Assembly: GCA_037178675.1 (NCBI GenBank)
Contig: JAYMGJ010000277.1
Location: 99,622-163,621 of the forward strand
Source of the DNA: Scleroderma bovista
Taxonomy: Eukaryota > Basidiomycota > Agaricomycetes > Boletales > Sclerodermataceae
Direction: 5' to 3'
Length of the DNA stretch: 64,000 bases
In this document: positions 11,201 through 22,400 of the stretch, piece by piece
How the letters are laid out: each line of letters starts with the position of its first letter
Numbering within the stretch: the stretch's first letter is position 1
The notes under the pieces: generated by a model
What the model saw: only the letters and a program-made list of their open reading frames with translations
The model's database searches: none
What the model was told of the DNA's origin: nothing
Program-made: the position numbers and the translations under genes

Positions 11201-12747
11201 GTGTGGATGACACAATAAAGTCCTGCCTGGGACTTAGGCACGCACCCAATGACATCGTCGTCAGGGCTGCGAATGGTACAAGTTCCGTCGGCAAAGGTGA
11301 CAGAATATCCAAGCTGGTCGAGACGCCCAATGGACACCAGAGTGTAGCCCACTGCAGGCGAAAACAAGACTTCGGTGAGTATGAGCTTGGTCGTGTCATA
11401 CCCGTTAGGCACATCAATGACCAAGTCACCGACTGCAGTAGCGTCGAAGGACTGTTTATTGGCGGCCGAGAATGATTTTGGTGGGATATCCGTGAGAGAC
11501 ATGAACTTGTCTTTATACGGCGAGATATGATGCATGGAGCCGGAATCATAGAGCTCAACAACGGGCGCGCTAATCTGGCTATCATGCACCAGACTCGCGG
11601 AATCTGAGGGGAATTCAGCAGGGTTGTCATCAGAGGTGACATCACCAGGAGGTAAGCTCTCTCCTCCTTCGTCTGTATCTCCCATCTCACTGAAACAATC
11701 CTCCTCAGATGAAACATAGTTCCACCTTTCTTCGTCATCGCCATCGGAAGTATCGCTCAGCAAGTCAAGGTCGCCCAGAGCAATCACCGAAAATGCTCCC
11801 TCCTCTTCCGAGTCGAATGTAGCCGCATTAGCTGAGTCCTTCTTAGCGTCATCAGCGGTGCTTCGGCTCGCTGACTTATCAGGTTTGGGGCATCGAGACT
11901 TGAAGTGCTCTCTCGATCCACAGTTCCAACATGGACCATGCTGGCGGGTGGGTCCTGCGGAGCTGTTCCCTCGTCGTCCATCCCTCCAGTTCCCTCGCCC
12001 CCGGCTGGAAAAATTCCCAGGAGCCACAGCCAAGGCTTCATCGCCATCGCGAGCCTTCTGTTTCGTGCGTAAGTACCGAGTCTCCTTGCGACCGCGTCGC
12101 TCTGACTCTTCGATAATCAGGGAAATGAGAATGTCGGGATCAATTGTCTTTGTTTGACTGTACAGACGAGCAGTCGCCAGTTGCCCAGACGCGAAGCTGG
12201 CGAGGTATTTCGGAAGTGATTGAATGATAGTTGATCAATAATCCTTTTCTTCGATCTGTACGCCGACGGCAGCTAACTCGTCTCTCTTCGTACGCAAATC
12301 GTCCAAGAACTGGCGGACATCGCCATCGACAGGGCACTGCGAGCCCAAAAACTTCGTTCGGAGGTCTGTCTGAGCATAAGCTCCTTTCTCTGTATACTCA
12401 CGAACGATTTCGTTCCACATAGCCTCAACGTTATCGAGACTCCGTACTCGGAGGGCAGTGGAGTCAGGAATTCGTTGGGTAAGCAAGTGTTTTGCCATAT
12501 TCTCGCTCTTCTGCCATTTTGCAAGCTCATCAGCGTCCAGGGGTGTTGTGGTCACAGTTCCATCAGTGGCAGTGCTGGTAGTACTGACAGGACGTGCGGA
12601 GGTTCCGTCAAAGTGCGACCACAACTCCTTTGCTTCGACAGCAGTCCGGAAACGGAGCGAGAAGATCGCCCAGTTGGCACCTTTGATGTCAAGCTTCGGG
12701 ACGTTACCCGGGAGGGTATCAGTGGTAATGGGGATGGCAGTGGCCAT
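8283..12747 (-). pseudogene. Copia gag-pol polyprotein, inactivated
   Basis: Gag starts at 12747 (MATAIPITTD) with a UBN2-like region, then a CCHC zinc knuckle, CWNCGSREHFKSRC (about 11935). Next are the protease with catalytic LYDSGSMHHI (about 11555), integrase with HRRMGH...CEAC (about 11150-11040) and the DDE residues in VHTDVWGP, FTDDKTR and HSDRGGEY, and then reverse transcriptase with HQIDIKGAYLNG and VVHVDDCTI (about 9500-9240). RNase H follows (SLSTTESEY, FSDNQSAIALS, ARTKHIDI) and ends at 8283. Three lesions: TGA at 12235-12237 where the family context suggests Arg (CGA), a frameshift of one or two bases near 10785-10800 inside integrase, and TGA at 10467-10469, again in an Arg-like position. 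Apart from these the frame is open for the whole length. Confidence 0.93.
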
Positions 12748-12810
12748 GGTTTCGTGCAGCGAGAATATCGAAAGATAGGTGAGACATTGATTTCAAGGCT
12801 ATTAAAGCGC

Positions 12811-12823
12811 AGGGCTCATAACC
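12811..12823 (-). other. Primer binding site
   Basis: On the minus strand GGTTATGAGCCCT follows the 5' LTR immediately, the position where a tRNA primes minus-strand synthesis. I did not match it to a particular tRNA. Confidence 0.6.
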
Positions 12824-13310
12824 TAAAAGATCTATACGAGTGCGGGAAAAGCTCAGTCGCGCGCGATACAGCGACAAACGTCTGATATTACCTATACGAG
12901 TGCGGGAAAAGCTAGGTAATACAATGAGTATATGAACATACAATGCAGAAGGAAAGGGTTGTGCCCACCTCAGTCGCGCGCGATACAGCGACAAACGTCT
13001 GAGGTGGGGGCTCTACAGTACGAGACTATATATACGAGCTAATAGAACAAAGAATGAAACAACAAGGCGCGGATGTTGGATCCGCGCTGTACAGTACGTG
13101 AGACCGTGTTGGACAGTACAACAGTAACCTAGACATGTTACAAGGAAAGAGTGAGACTAGAAACACAATAAAGAAACGAACCGCGCTCCGAATCGTATTG
13201 TAGGTTGATGGAGCGTATGTTATGTAATCGTTTCGCGGACAGTATCTCGCGACTAGAGTGAACGCGTCAATTAGCAAGATACCGCTACGAACGACTTGCC
13301 AATTTCAACA
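12824..13310 (-). repeat. 5' LTR of the copia element
   Basis: 487 bp, same length as the 3' LTR with no indels. It keeps CpG at 12979, 12990, 13068, 13250 and 13292, where the 3' LTR has TpG or CpA, and has lost CpG at 12947 and 13209, where the 3' LTR keeps it. Confidence 0.95.
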
Positions 13311-13315
13311 GGGTG
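13311..13315. repeat. Target site duplication GGGTG, right
   Basis: Matches 7784-7788 exactly and lies directly after the right end of the copia element. Confidence 0.9.
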
Positions 13316-13970
13316 TTCCAAGGATGGAACTTAGCCTATGCATGTGTCGGAAAATTTATAAATTAATTTCAATCCGTTGCAACCGGTTCAAATGCCATAA
13401 TGAAAACTTATAATTGGAATGAGATTGCGATGTTGAAGTTCTCATTGCAATGCCGATGGCCATGTGGTTGCCATTGTGACTGCAATTGGAATTGCAATGT
13501 CAATTACAGTAAGTCCAGGGGGGTTATATTCCTATTACCATACCATTGACCCCTCATTGAAACGGCCATGAGAAACAAACTGCCACCATTGTAGCAACAA
13601 TCATAATGTTGTTGCAACCAGCTATGCGGGATTGCCATCTATAGTAATGGCGCTTGGGACTGGGCCCACACACTTGACCAATTTTATCGTAATGACCATT
13701 GCAATAACGGAATAATGATACCTAATAATTACAATCAGGTGACAAGACATAAAATAAAATAAACATTTACAATGATTATCTTATCATTGCATCACACCAT
13801 CGCCTTTGTAATCAATCTACATCTACAACTATGTAATCAGTTTGTACATATTAGTATTTGTATTCGACCACTTTGTAAATCAACTTGTATATATACTTGA
13901 TAATTACTATTACTGTACGTTGCATAGTATTACATTACATTAATATAGTCATCAAGAGTAGTAGTATTTA
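13316..13970. other. AT-rich non-coding stretch
   Basis: No convincing open frame. The left part (13370-13530) is rich in interleaved CAAT/ATTG and GCCAT motifs; the right part is AT-rich with short TATA/TTAC runs. I see no further structure. Confidence 0.6.
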
Positions 13971-13971
13971 A

Positions 13972-14057
13972 ATTGGCTTGTAACGGATTCGAACCCATGA
14001 CTACATAGTATATAATGTTACTAGAATTCACAATAATTACCACTAGGCTACATGCCC
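13972..14057 (-). repeat. tRNA-like sequence, possible SINE head
   Basis: On the minus strand there is an A-box-like TAGCCTAGTGGTA (14038-14050) and, 42 bp downstream, a perfect B box GGTTCGAATCC (13985-13995). This is the internal RNA polymerase III promoter layout of tRNA genes and tRNA-derived SINEs. The 5' end GGGCATG (14051-14057) and the 3' side do not pair into a clean acceptor stem, and the T stem is imperfect, so a working tRNA is unlikely. A SINE head or tRNA pseudogene fits better. Confidence 0.5.
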
Positions 14058-14155
14058 ATCCCTGTTATTATACATGAACGCATGGTAATCACTTAATTGC
14101 CATACTAGTACTGAAAACCAATGTATTGCAAGTGTACTATTACTACGGATTTGTA

Positions 14156-15783
14156 TCAAGTGCCTCTGCCTCTGCCTCTGCCTCTACCTCTACCACCCCT
14201 ACCCCTCCCTTTTCCTCGAGCTGGTACATCAGTTGTCATATTACTATTAATACTAGAAATGGTAGTGACTACAGGTTCTTCGTCGGGGAGATTTCCATCC
14301 GAGGACAATGGTGAATCTGGAGCCGGTGGGGTGGGTACTGAGTCTTGGTGCGATGGAGGATTATCTTCATTGGCATCACTGTCATCCGACAGTCCTGTAG
14401 CGTCCATTGCCGCAAGTGCAGCATCAAGCTGTGCAGTTAGATCCTCCTCTGCCATAGTACCCGTCTTCGATTTAGCACCACCCATTCCAGGCTGTCCGAA
14501 AACAAATGCGTTCATCTCAGTTACGACAGCCTGGACACGGGCGTTGGTCCATTTGATGATAAGCAAGTGTTTGTACTCTCGAAAAACGGAGCGGTACATG
14601 ATTTTCGATGTCACCCCAATGCCGGTCCCAGGGAATTCATTGTCTGGGGAGAGGAGAAACATGCACTATTGTTGGAACGAGTTAGATCGACGGGATACTT
14701 CGATTAGCTGTTGAACACTTACAATCGTTGCGGCCCATGCGATACATCCTGGCGTTACCGCTGAAACTTGCCATTTTTTACCATTAGTCTTTGGCCCACT
14801 ACGTCGAAGAAAGCCGTCCGCCAACGATGCTTGTCCCCACAAAGCTGACTTCAATATCTATTGCACTGTGTAAGAGATTTGGAAGCAACTAGGTTATGTT
14901 GACTCGTACCTGGCCAAGTGGTTTCCAGTTGGAGAACGGTTTTCTCATGTTTACCTTCATATCCTTGAACAAGAACGGAAACCAGATGCTGTAGTCTGGC
15001 TTGACCGTGTCCTTCACCCCAAGCATATCTACAATGGCTGGAACAGAAAGGCGGTCAAAGTTTGGGGTGAAGTTACTCTTTGGAAGGCCAAAGATATCCT
15101 CAGCATTGTTGCGCAGCTTGTGCAGAATGTCGGAACGGCCGGTTTGCATTGCATTCGAAAACTAAAATTGCTAGTGTGAGAAACTACGCGTATGAATGTT
15201 TACAGACATAGACATACCTCGTCACGGAAGTAGAGTGACGGCCGAATTCTTTTGAGATGATCGGGGAGGAGAGAATCGAGCTCTGCAACGAGACAGAGCC
15301 CTTCGGCAATGGCAGAAGCATAGCGGTCTGCTGTGTGAAATGCAGGTGTAGGCGCAGGCAGTGTCGACTGTGAGATGGCCTCAGTAGACGGAAAATACAT
15401 TTCAACCATTACACCGTATTTCTTAGCAAGTGTCCTGATCTCGACTTCGTATGCTGCCAACTCTTCCGGGATTTTGCTCTTCTTTGACCTTCTTGACGGC
15501 TTGTTCACCTCTAGGACCGCATTTTTCTCCTCTAGCTGCCGGTTGCGAGTCTTCTCTGCATCCAGTTGGAGCTGTGCAGTTCTGAGGGCCTTTTAAATGT
15601 TCAGAGAAAAGAAATCAGTCTCGCTGTATAATAAACTAGTACTAGGATGGGATAATAACATACATCTTCAATGTCCGCATCGCGTCTGGTATTCCTTGAC
15701 GATGCACTGGGAACAAGTTGAGCACCAAATTCTTCGGCATCAGAATCAAGGTCGGCGAGGGCAGAGTGTGCACGACCACTCAT
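14156..15783 (-). CDS. Agaricomycete-type protein with RG-rich C-terminus, five exons
   Basis: Function unknown. Five exons, all phase 0: 15664-15783, 15218-15589, 14910-15161, 14723-14857, 14156-14665, joined by GT-AG introns of 56-75 bp, giving 462 aa. The N-terminus (MSGRAHSALADLD) is acidic and leads into a charged, probably coiled-coil stretch (EKTRNRQLEEKNAVLE) with a basic patch SRRSKKSK. The middle (SIWFPFLFKDMKVNMRKPFS, ALWGQASL, VTPGCIAWAATI, FLLSPDNEFPGTG) resembles proteins I recall from Agaricomycete genomes, often in repeat-rich DNA, without a known role. The C-terminus is acidic and Ser/Pro-rich, then ends in Arg-Gly repeats (RGKGRGRGGRGRG), typical of RNA-binding or nucleolar proteins; this tail is encoded by a CTCTGC-type simple repeat that can expand. 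All exons are open. Confidence 0.75.
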
Positions 15784-16390
15784 TAAAGTAGTAAACTCGA
15801 AGACAGGAAGGCTAGTGGGTGAACGTGAGTGAGGTGAATGTGGCTTGACAAGAAGACTTTAAATACTCGAGGACAATTTGAATCTAAACAAATGGGGATG
15901 GCGCGTATCTGGCAAACAAATCAGCGTGCATCAAGGGTTTTTCAAGTCACATGTGATACACATGTATTTTGACGAAATGCCGATCAAATACCGTACAACA
16001 GTCCTGATAGGCATAGGGTCCAAGTAATAACAGAGCGCATCGTGTCCATTCTGGCGTGTCTCGCAGGTTGAAGTATTAGCTTGGCTCGAGTATCTGCCGA
16101 CAGACGCCATGATTCAGAACTTGACGGAATCATCAACTTTATAAATGGAAATTACATTGCAATAAACAGGCTGGAGCTGCAATGCAGCTGGGACGCTGTT
16201 TCAAGGATACGACGGCTAGAATTGGGGTATTAATAAACGGAGTGAAGTAATGTGAGTTATTAGGGGACCAGCGGCCCAACAATTTGATGGGAGGTGCCAC
16301 ACATCGGAGATTCTTCGCTCACCCAGGTGCATCCAGACGTCACTGGCAAGGGCCTTACTGAATTCGTCCAAGTGTAACTGAACATAATTG
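15784..16390. other. Intergenic stretch, nothing recognised
   Basis: No gene or repeat supported. The right part may hold the lost 3' end of the Ras-like gene, but no CAAX-type C-terminus can be read there. Confidence 0.5.
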
Positions 16391-17199
16391 TCAAATGTGC
16401 TCGGTTGAACTAATAGGTAAGGAATCTACGTACCCCTTGCACATTGTACAGCTGCTATGGCAGTTGGTGAAGAGAAATTCGACATTATATGCCGTCCTGG
16501 CCGATGTCTCCATAAATTCGCATCCAAAAGTTCGTGCAAGTGCAATGCCCTCTTCACGTGATACTTCCCGTTCATATGTCTTGTCACATTTATTGCCGAC
16601 TAGCATGAAAATTGGCTTCTGTCGTTTGACTGTCGGAACACCTCGAGGCGCTCAAAAGTGGACCGGGAAGCAATCGAGTACACGAGGATGAAGCCTTGAC
16701 CCTCCCTGTGGATGGATTTAGCTAGACAGTAACGTTACAAATTAGCACGATGCTCACCGCACCCACTGGTCACGAAGGGTGGCATATTCCTCTACGTTCC
16801 CTTGAGAACATAATTATGGAGTATTGGACGGGCAACGTACCTTGTCCAGTAGTATCGATGACTTCCACAAAGCACATTTTATTGTCCATGATCAACTGCT
16901 TCCTATATGCATCTTCTATGGTAGGGTCATACATCTATCCCCAACCAGTTCAGAAAGGGACCAGGCGAGAAACAGAGAGCGGTCGCACCTCTGTGGACAA
17001 AAGGGTTGGCACACGAGATCCCCCGACAGACGAATATGACGAGGAATGACATACCAACGAAGTAGTTAAGAGTAAACTGAAGATAAGGGTCCGTGAACGA
17101 CTATCATGTGGGACGAGAAATGAAGACACGTACTTGAATGGCCAAGGCAGTTTTACCTACTCCACCATCACCGAGAACAGCTACTCTCCAACTATCCAT
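16391..17199 (-). pseudogene. Ras-family small GTPase, decayed
   Basis: Ras proteins are membrane-bound GTP switches. Starting at 17199, exon 1 encodes MDSWRVAVLGDGGVGKTALA with an intact P-loop (GDGGVGKT); exon 2 (about 17075) gives FTLNYF; exon 3 (about 16920) the switch I region YDPTIEDAYRKQL and VIDTTGQ; then EEYATLRDQWVR (about 16780), GQGFILVYSIASRSTFERL (about 16680), MLVGNKCDK (about 16600) and ETSARTA (about 16500). Near 16625 the sequence jumps from VFRQS to KRQKP with a frame change, so the usual intron and neighbouring residues are deleted. The exon 2/3 junction is also out of phase. After LFTN the frame diverges and no CAAX box follows. The switch II motif is DTTGQ in place of the usual DTAGQ. 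Confidence 0.8.
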
Positions 17200-17394
17200 A
17201 GGATAAAGAACCCCTTTGCGAAACGGAAAAAAATCACTCGAAGGGATGGAGAGACAGAAAACAAGATGGAGATGGTCCGAAAAAAGGGGCACGAGTCTGA
17301 GGAGCGATGTGGGAGTATGGTGAGATTGGGCTTTAATTAGATAGCAGATACTCACCTTCATTTTCCAGGAATGTATGCTGTTGGGTGTCCTCAT

Positions 17395-18000
17395 TTGAAT
17401 GGAATTTAGGTGGGGAGGGGGGGAAGACGTCACTAGACAAAGATGGCAGTTGTTCCAGGCAAGCGAATAAATAGGTGACGAATTTGGCGCATAGGCGCGA
17501 GAACAGCAATCTATACATATTGTAAGGAGGCACAATGAATAGGACAGATCTAAATACTCACAGACCCAGGGGGGATAGGGATGTAAGTAGGTCCTGACCT
17601 CCAGGTGGAGGTGGGGGGAAGACATCCCGAGGCGGTGGGACAATGCCACCAGCAGTGAGCCGGACAAAGACGGCAGCTGTCCCAGGCAAGCAAATAGGTG
17701 AGTGACGAATTTGGCGCATAGGCGCGAGAACAGCAATCTATACATATTGTAAGGAGGCACAACAAATAGGATGGATCTAAATACTCACAGACCCAGGGGG
17801 GATAGGGATGTAAGTAGGTCCTGACCTCCAGGTGGAGGTGGGGGGAAGACATCCCCAGGCGGTGGGGAAATACCACCAGCAGTGGGCCGAACGAAGATGG
17901 TGGCTATCCCAGGCAAGCAAATAGGTGAGTGACGAATTTGGCGCATAGGCAGCGGGAGGTGTATGTACTGGAACGAGAACGCGTCGTGACTGGTGGCCGA
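17395..18000. repeat. Tandem repeat, about 226-230 bp unit, nearly three copies
   Basis: The block AATTTGGCGCATAGGC recurs at about 17481, 17711 and 17937. Each unit also carries TCCCAGGCAAGC, CTATACATATTGTAAGGAGG, CAGACCCAGGGGGGATAGGG and the near-palindrome ACCTCCAGGTGGAGGT. Related units lie at 19090-19320 and, more diverged, at 5820-6060. No stable coding frame runs through it. Confidence 0.8.
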
Positions 18001-18059
18001 GTGAAGACGGGTTGTATCCGGACTGAAAACAGAGAAAGTCAATTTAGGTACAAAATAAT

Positions 18060-18835
18060 TGGGGGATACTTACAAGAACCAGAGGTATCTTCTCCTTCAG
18101 CCTGAAGTGTCGTGTTCTCCAAGCTCTGGCGTTCCAAGAGGCTGTGCTTTGCATAAATCATATGCTCATCTCCCAATTTGAATGAGCTCGAGGTAGAAGC
18201 GATGGACGGCTTCGTTTCGATGATGCGTGTCTTGTCGGGGGGTCTTGTAATCTCCTTTGAGGATCCATGAGCAAGTTCTTGCGCCTTTCCATACGAACAC
18301 AGGGCGAAGTTTCAATCATGGACCCAACGGAACGGCATCGAACATGGCCGCCACCCAGCATCTACATGGCCGTCAGAAGTATGTTCTTGTAAATTGTAGA
18401 CACACTCACGCAAATCATAGTGTCATCCTCCTTTACGGGGCCATGGTCAAATGCAGACTTGAGCATCTTGTCTCCTAACCCAGGACGCCCAAGACGGGCA
18501 CCTGAGAAATCACTGAGGATGGAGTCAACAGAAAAGTTGGGGCGATGCTTCACCCAAGCTGCCCGACCACCATTCACACCACACATAGCATAGGACTGTG
18601 CCATGCTGCGTGCTGGCATCACCTCGGCGATGATGCGCGAAACTGCGGTTGTAAAGGCTGACAGGGGGACCAAGGGAGGTGATGGAAGCTGTTGATTCAT
18701 GACGCCGGTGACTGCGATTGTAGGGATGGATTTGTGAGTGCGCAGGGGCACGGAAGTAGAAGCTGGATGCGTCACTATCGACTCATTTGCAGCGGGCTGC
18801 TTGTGGATGAACGAGAACATGTTGAAGATGCTGGC
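18060..18835 (-). pseudogene. Fragment of a conserved Agaricomycete protein, unnamed
   Basis: Read on the minus strand from about 18835: a Ser/Pro-rich stretch, then VDSILSDFSGARLGRPGLGD and PVKEDDTMI, an intron (GTGAGTGTGT...CATGTAG, about 18363-18410), MLGGGHVRCRSVGSMIETSP, and then, in another frame, KPSIASTSSSFKLGDEHM and LLERQSLENTTLQAEGED. I recall this series of motifs from a long, mostly disordered conserved Agaricomycete protein of unknown function. The frame change between the RRKN and KPSIAS blocks and the missing remainder indicate a decayed partial copy. Its termini merge into the flanking repeats. Confidence 0.5.
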
Positions 18836-18867
18836 GTGAGTACTAGGGGGTGACACAGAGGAAGCGG

Positions 18868-19340
18868 GTGAATTTGTTTGAACATGCATCGTCGCAGATG
18901 ACCTTGCTGGCCAACATGAATGCGGATACGAAGAGACGATGGCCCGATGATCCCTGTGCAATGGGAAAATGCACCTTGAGTCGTTGAAGGAGGATGAGGG
19001 CCACAAACCAAGGGGGTAGTTTTGTGCGATGGAGGGCATACACGATAAAATAGGTCAGCTTCACCGTTGAGTGAGAAGAGGATGGTGGCAACTCTGGGCG
19101 AGGAAATAGGTGAGCGACGAACTTGGCACATAGGCGAGAACGGCAATCTATACATATTATAAGGAGGCGCAACGAATAAGCTCCAGGTGGAGGTGGGGGG
19201 AAGACATCCCCAGGCGGTGGGGAAATACCACCAGCAGTGAGCCGGACGAAGATGGCGGCTGTCGCAGGCAGGCGAATAGGTGAGTGACGAATTTGGCACA
19301 TAGGCGTGGTTCCGTAGACATGTCAGAGGCCGGTGAAACA
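18868..19340. repeat. Dispersed repeat, composite of the 5.8-kb and 17.4-kb repeats
   Basis: The left half aligns with 5820-6060 (GCATCGTCGCAGATGACCTT, GGAGGGCATA). The right half contains ACTTGGCACATAGGC, CAATCTATACATATTATAAG, CTCCAGGTGGAGGTGGGGGG and a second TTTGGCACATAGGC, matching the units at 17395-18000. This copy links the two repeats into one family. Confidence 0.7.
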
Positions 19341-19400
19341 TCATAGCCTTCGCGTGAACTAAGGCTTGAGGAAGGCTGGAGACAAGATGTGATACACACC

Positions 19401-22400
19401 TTAATAGTGTCCAGCAAGCCGGTGCATTTCTTGCACGCGGAGAAACATGTCAGTGTCGATCGTATCAATCACCAGATGTTCACCGGGCCGTGTGTGGTCG
19501 GGGTAGAGTAACGCTCCACGGACAATTGAATGTACTGAGAATATCTCGGTTGATGCGGATGGCTGCTCGCGCACTCGCCAGAAGCTGAGATGTTTGTCTT
19601 TGGATAGTCGCTGTCCTGTCAAAGCCGCATCATAGGGCTGTACGAGAGCTAACATAAAATCTTCGTCGCCCACAGAACACTTGAATAAGAAAACCAGCCT
19701 CCCGAAAATGTCTCGTCGTTGAGTCCTAAAGATTGCGCAGTCATGACGAGCCCGTCCATGAAAAGACTCGCTGCATCGTAGGTAGTCTGTGTATTGACAC
19801 CAGTCCACCTTGGATTCGAAGTTAACTTTGATATAACCATACTCGACGACCTGAAACAATTTCAAGGCACTGATAAGATATCAGTGAGACCTATCTCACC
19901 GTGTCATCTGCACTGAATTGAACAGGTCTGCCATGCGGCAGTGAGCCCCTCACCGATCGGAAGTAATTGTTTAGGAACTGGTTCAATTTGATTCGAAACC
20001 GTTCGAACGCCTTATCCCTCGCATGGTTCTGTTCAACATCCTGAAATGTTAGCAACAGTTTTTTAGCACTACCCAACCTGACGTGGAAATATTCCTCTGT
20101 ATCGTGTTCGTCGTTGTCCTCATTGCTCGCTGGGTCATTTCCCACAGTCAAATTGTAGGTATCATAGTCCTCTATCTTGCAGCGGAGGTGCTCGGCAACT
20201 AATTGGTAATGATCAATGCGGAGAATCTATGTTTTAAGTAATGAGTACTGATAGCGGCAGTAACAACAAACTAACTTACCTGGTCTGCAACATTCTTGAA
20301 ATTCGTTCGTAGCTGGTAGGTTTCCTTCAGCGGTCCGTGCATCTTTTCGTTTGGCTTTGTGTTAAAGTTTCGGGTAACGCCCTTGGCCTCTATATCATCA
20401 AATACGTGTGTATGCAAATGGTTCTTCGGGAAATCCCAATTTTTTTCTGAGCCTTGCTGCGTCTTTTCAGCATACAACTACCAAGTACAAGAGTTAGAAC
20501 AAATATGAGAGAAAACATAGAACTTACCTGAATTAATGTATTCAATGTAGATAGCGCCTCCCGTCCTGCAGCAAGTGTGTGCGTCGTGTGCACCTCAAAT
20601 GCTGCATACAAATCAAACTCAATATACGCTCGTAAACAGCATAGGAGAAGGTAACCGTCTTTGCACTGCTCATGGGTAAGAACATCATGGCAGGCAAATA
20701 CGATGATCTACATGTATTAATACACCATTGTACAATGATTTGTTGGACAGAGTAACAACATACCTTGGATAAATCTTCATATTTTTGGCCATCTGTGTAC
20801 GAAACAGAAAGGGCTTCCTCAAAATGATTGAGCCCACGCCATCGTGGCATCTGATGGAGGCTGACATTTGTAGGGTAGTCAACATATATTTAGGATGTTC
20901 CAATACGAACTTACTTTTCTTCAACTTTGGACATTGCGCTGCGCCCGATGCGCTCGAGCGTCTTCTGGAGTTCAGGCCACAAATGGTGACCAAATTTGCC
21001 TCCGTTGTTAGTGTGAAGCCTATCCATCGACAACGCACGGTGGACGTCCGTGTTCTCGATGACCTGAAATGCATTCTAAGATAGTTATCAGGAAATGATG
21101 AGTACAATTTAACAGCAACTTACATCGACATCACGAAGTCCCTGGGCCATCAAAATTGCTTCCTTCTCGTCGGCACGTTGTTGGGAACGAGCCTTCTCCA
21201 ATGTCGCTGCAACATTTTCACTCGTGCGAAGTTCATATGGACCAGTAAATTTTGGGATCTGTTCCCGAGGTATGAGGCAGATGGGACATGGGAACTTTGA
21301 CATGGCACCACGAATGAGTGCCATGACAGATCTAAAAGTGTTAGTCAACATTTGGAAACAATTAATACAAAGGGGGCTGTTGACATACTGTTCTTCGTAA
21401 TCTGCAGACAGGATTAGTATAAGTGGAAAAAAGCGGTGCTCGACGTTGTCCCAGCATACAACCCAACAGCCGGTTTTTGAGTGTGCCGCAAGTGTTTCGA
21501 AAAGTTTTCTTGCTGATTCATGCCAGACGACATTCTTGAAATTCGCAAATTTTGTTTTACCAGAGTGCTTCTTATCTTCTTTAACCTATGACAGATGATG
21601 TATTGGTTGTGAAAAAAAAACGGAAGTGACATACGATAGGGAGCCAGCCTACAACACGACCGCCGGCTATGCCTTCGCCATTCCGAATACTTGTAGGGAG
21701 GTTGGCAAGGCGAGCAACAACGGGATACCCCTTCTCTTGCCCAAATGACGACAATTTCGCTTTATCCGCATAAAGGATGAACGCGAGAACCTTTCCGTCT
21801 GATGGGATTTTGCTCTATGAAGAAATTATTCAAATGGACATTGTTATAAGACATGGTGGTATAAAAGCAGGATACAACCAGTTACATACTTGTAGATTCC
21901 AAAATTCATTAGCAGTCCATGGTTCATCAATAAAACGAACAAAGGATTCACCATCAAACTTGGAGAGGCGCTGAGCGTCGAAGTTGAAGTATGGCCCCAC
22001 TGCCGGATCCTTTAAAAGCGTACAAGCCCAATCCCAGAGCGAACGATGATACATTGTATACTGATATGGCTCAGGTTCGTCTGGATATTGAACGTTTACC
22101 GTAGTCTTCTCAAACTAGGCTTGATTTATGATTAACGTCCCTATTAATAAACAGTAACAACATTGACTTACAGCCGGCATACGATGGGATCCAGCGCGCC
22201 AAGAACACTCGACATCATTGTAGTCGCGTAAAGTAAATTGTTCCCTGTTGGAGCGGATGCGTTGTGCTAGCTTGAGAAGCCGGTTTGTCTGCTCTTTACT
22301 GAGAGCAGCCTCGAGAGCCAAATCGGCAAATTCAAAGTCAAGGCGGCTACGAAATGGGTACCAAGGATCAGTGCTGGGATCCGGCTTATATGGCTTGGGC

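Larger units (their letters stand above)
7789..13310 (-). mobile_element. Ty1/copia LTR retrotransposon, complete but inactivated
   Basis: A 5,522-bp element transcribed on the minus strand: LTR, primer binding site (12811-12823), gag-pol (8283-12747), polypurine tract (8276-8287), LTR, flanked by GGGTG duplications. Order gag, protease, integrase, reverse transcriptase, RNase H marks it as copia, not gypsy. The two LTRs differ at 7 of 487 positions, so the insertion is fairly young. The polyprotein carries two in-frame TGA codons and one frameshift, so the copy cannot make its own proteins. Confidence 0.96.

Noticed and set aside
13972..14057. Functional tRNA gene
   Set aside because: Acceptor and T stems do not pair, and no clear anticodon loop can be assigned.
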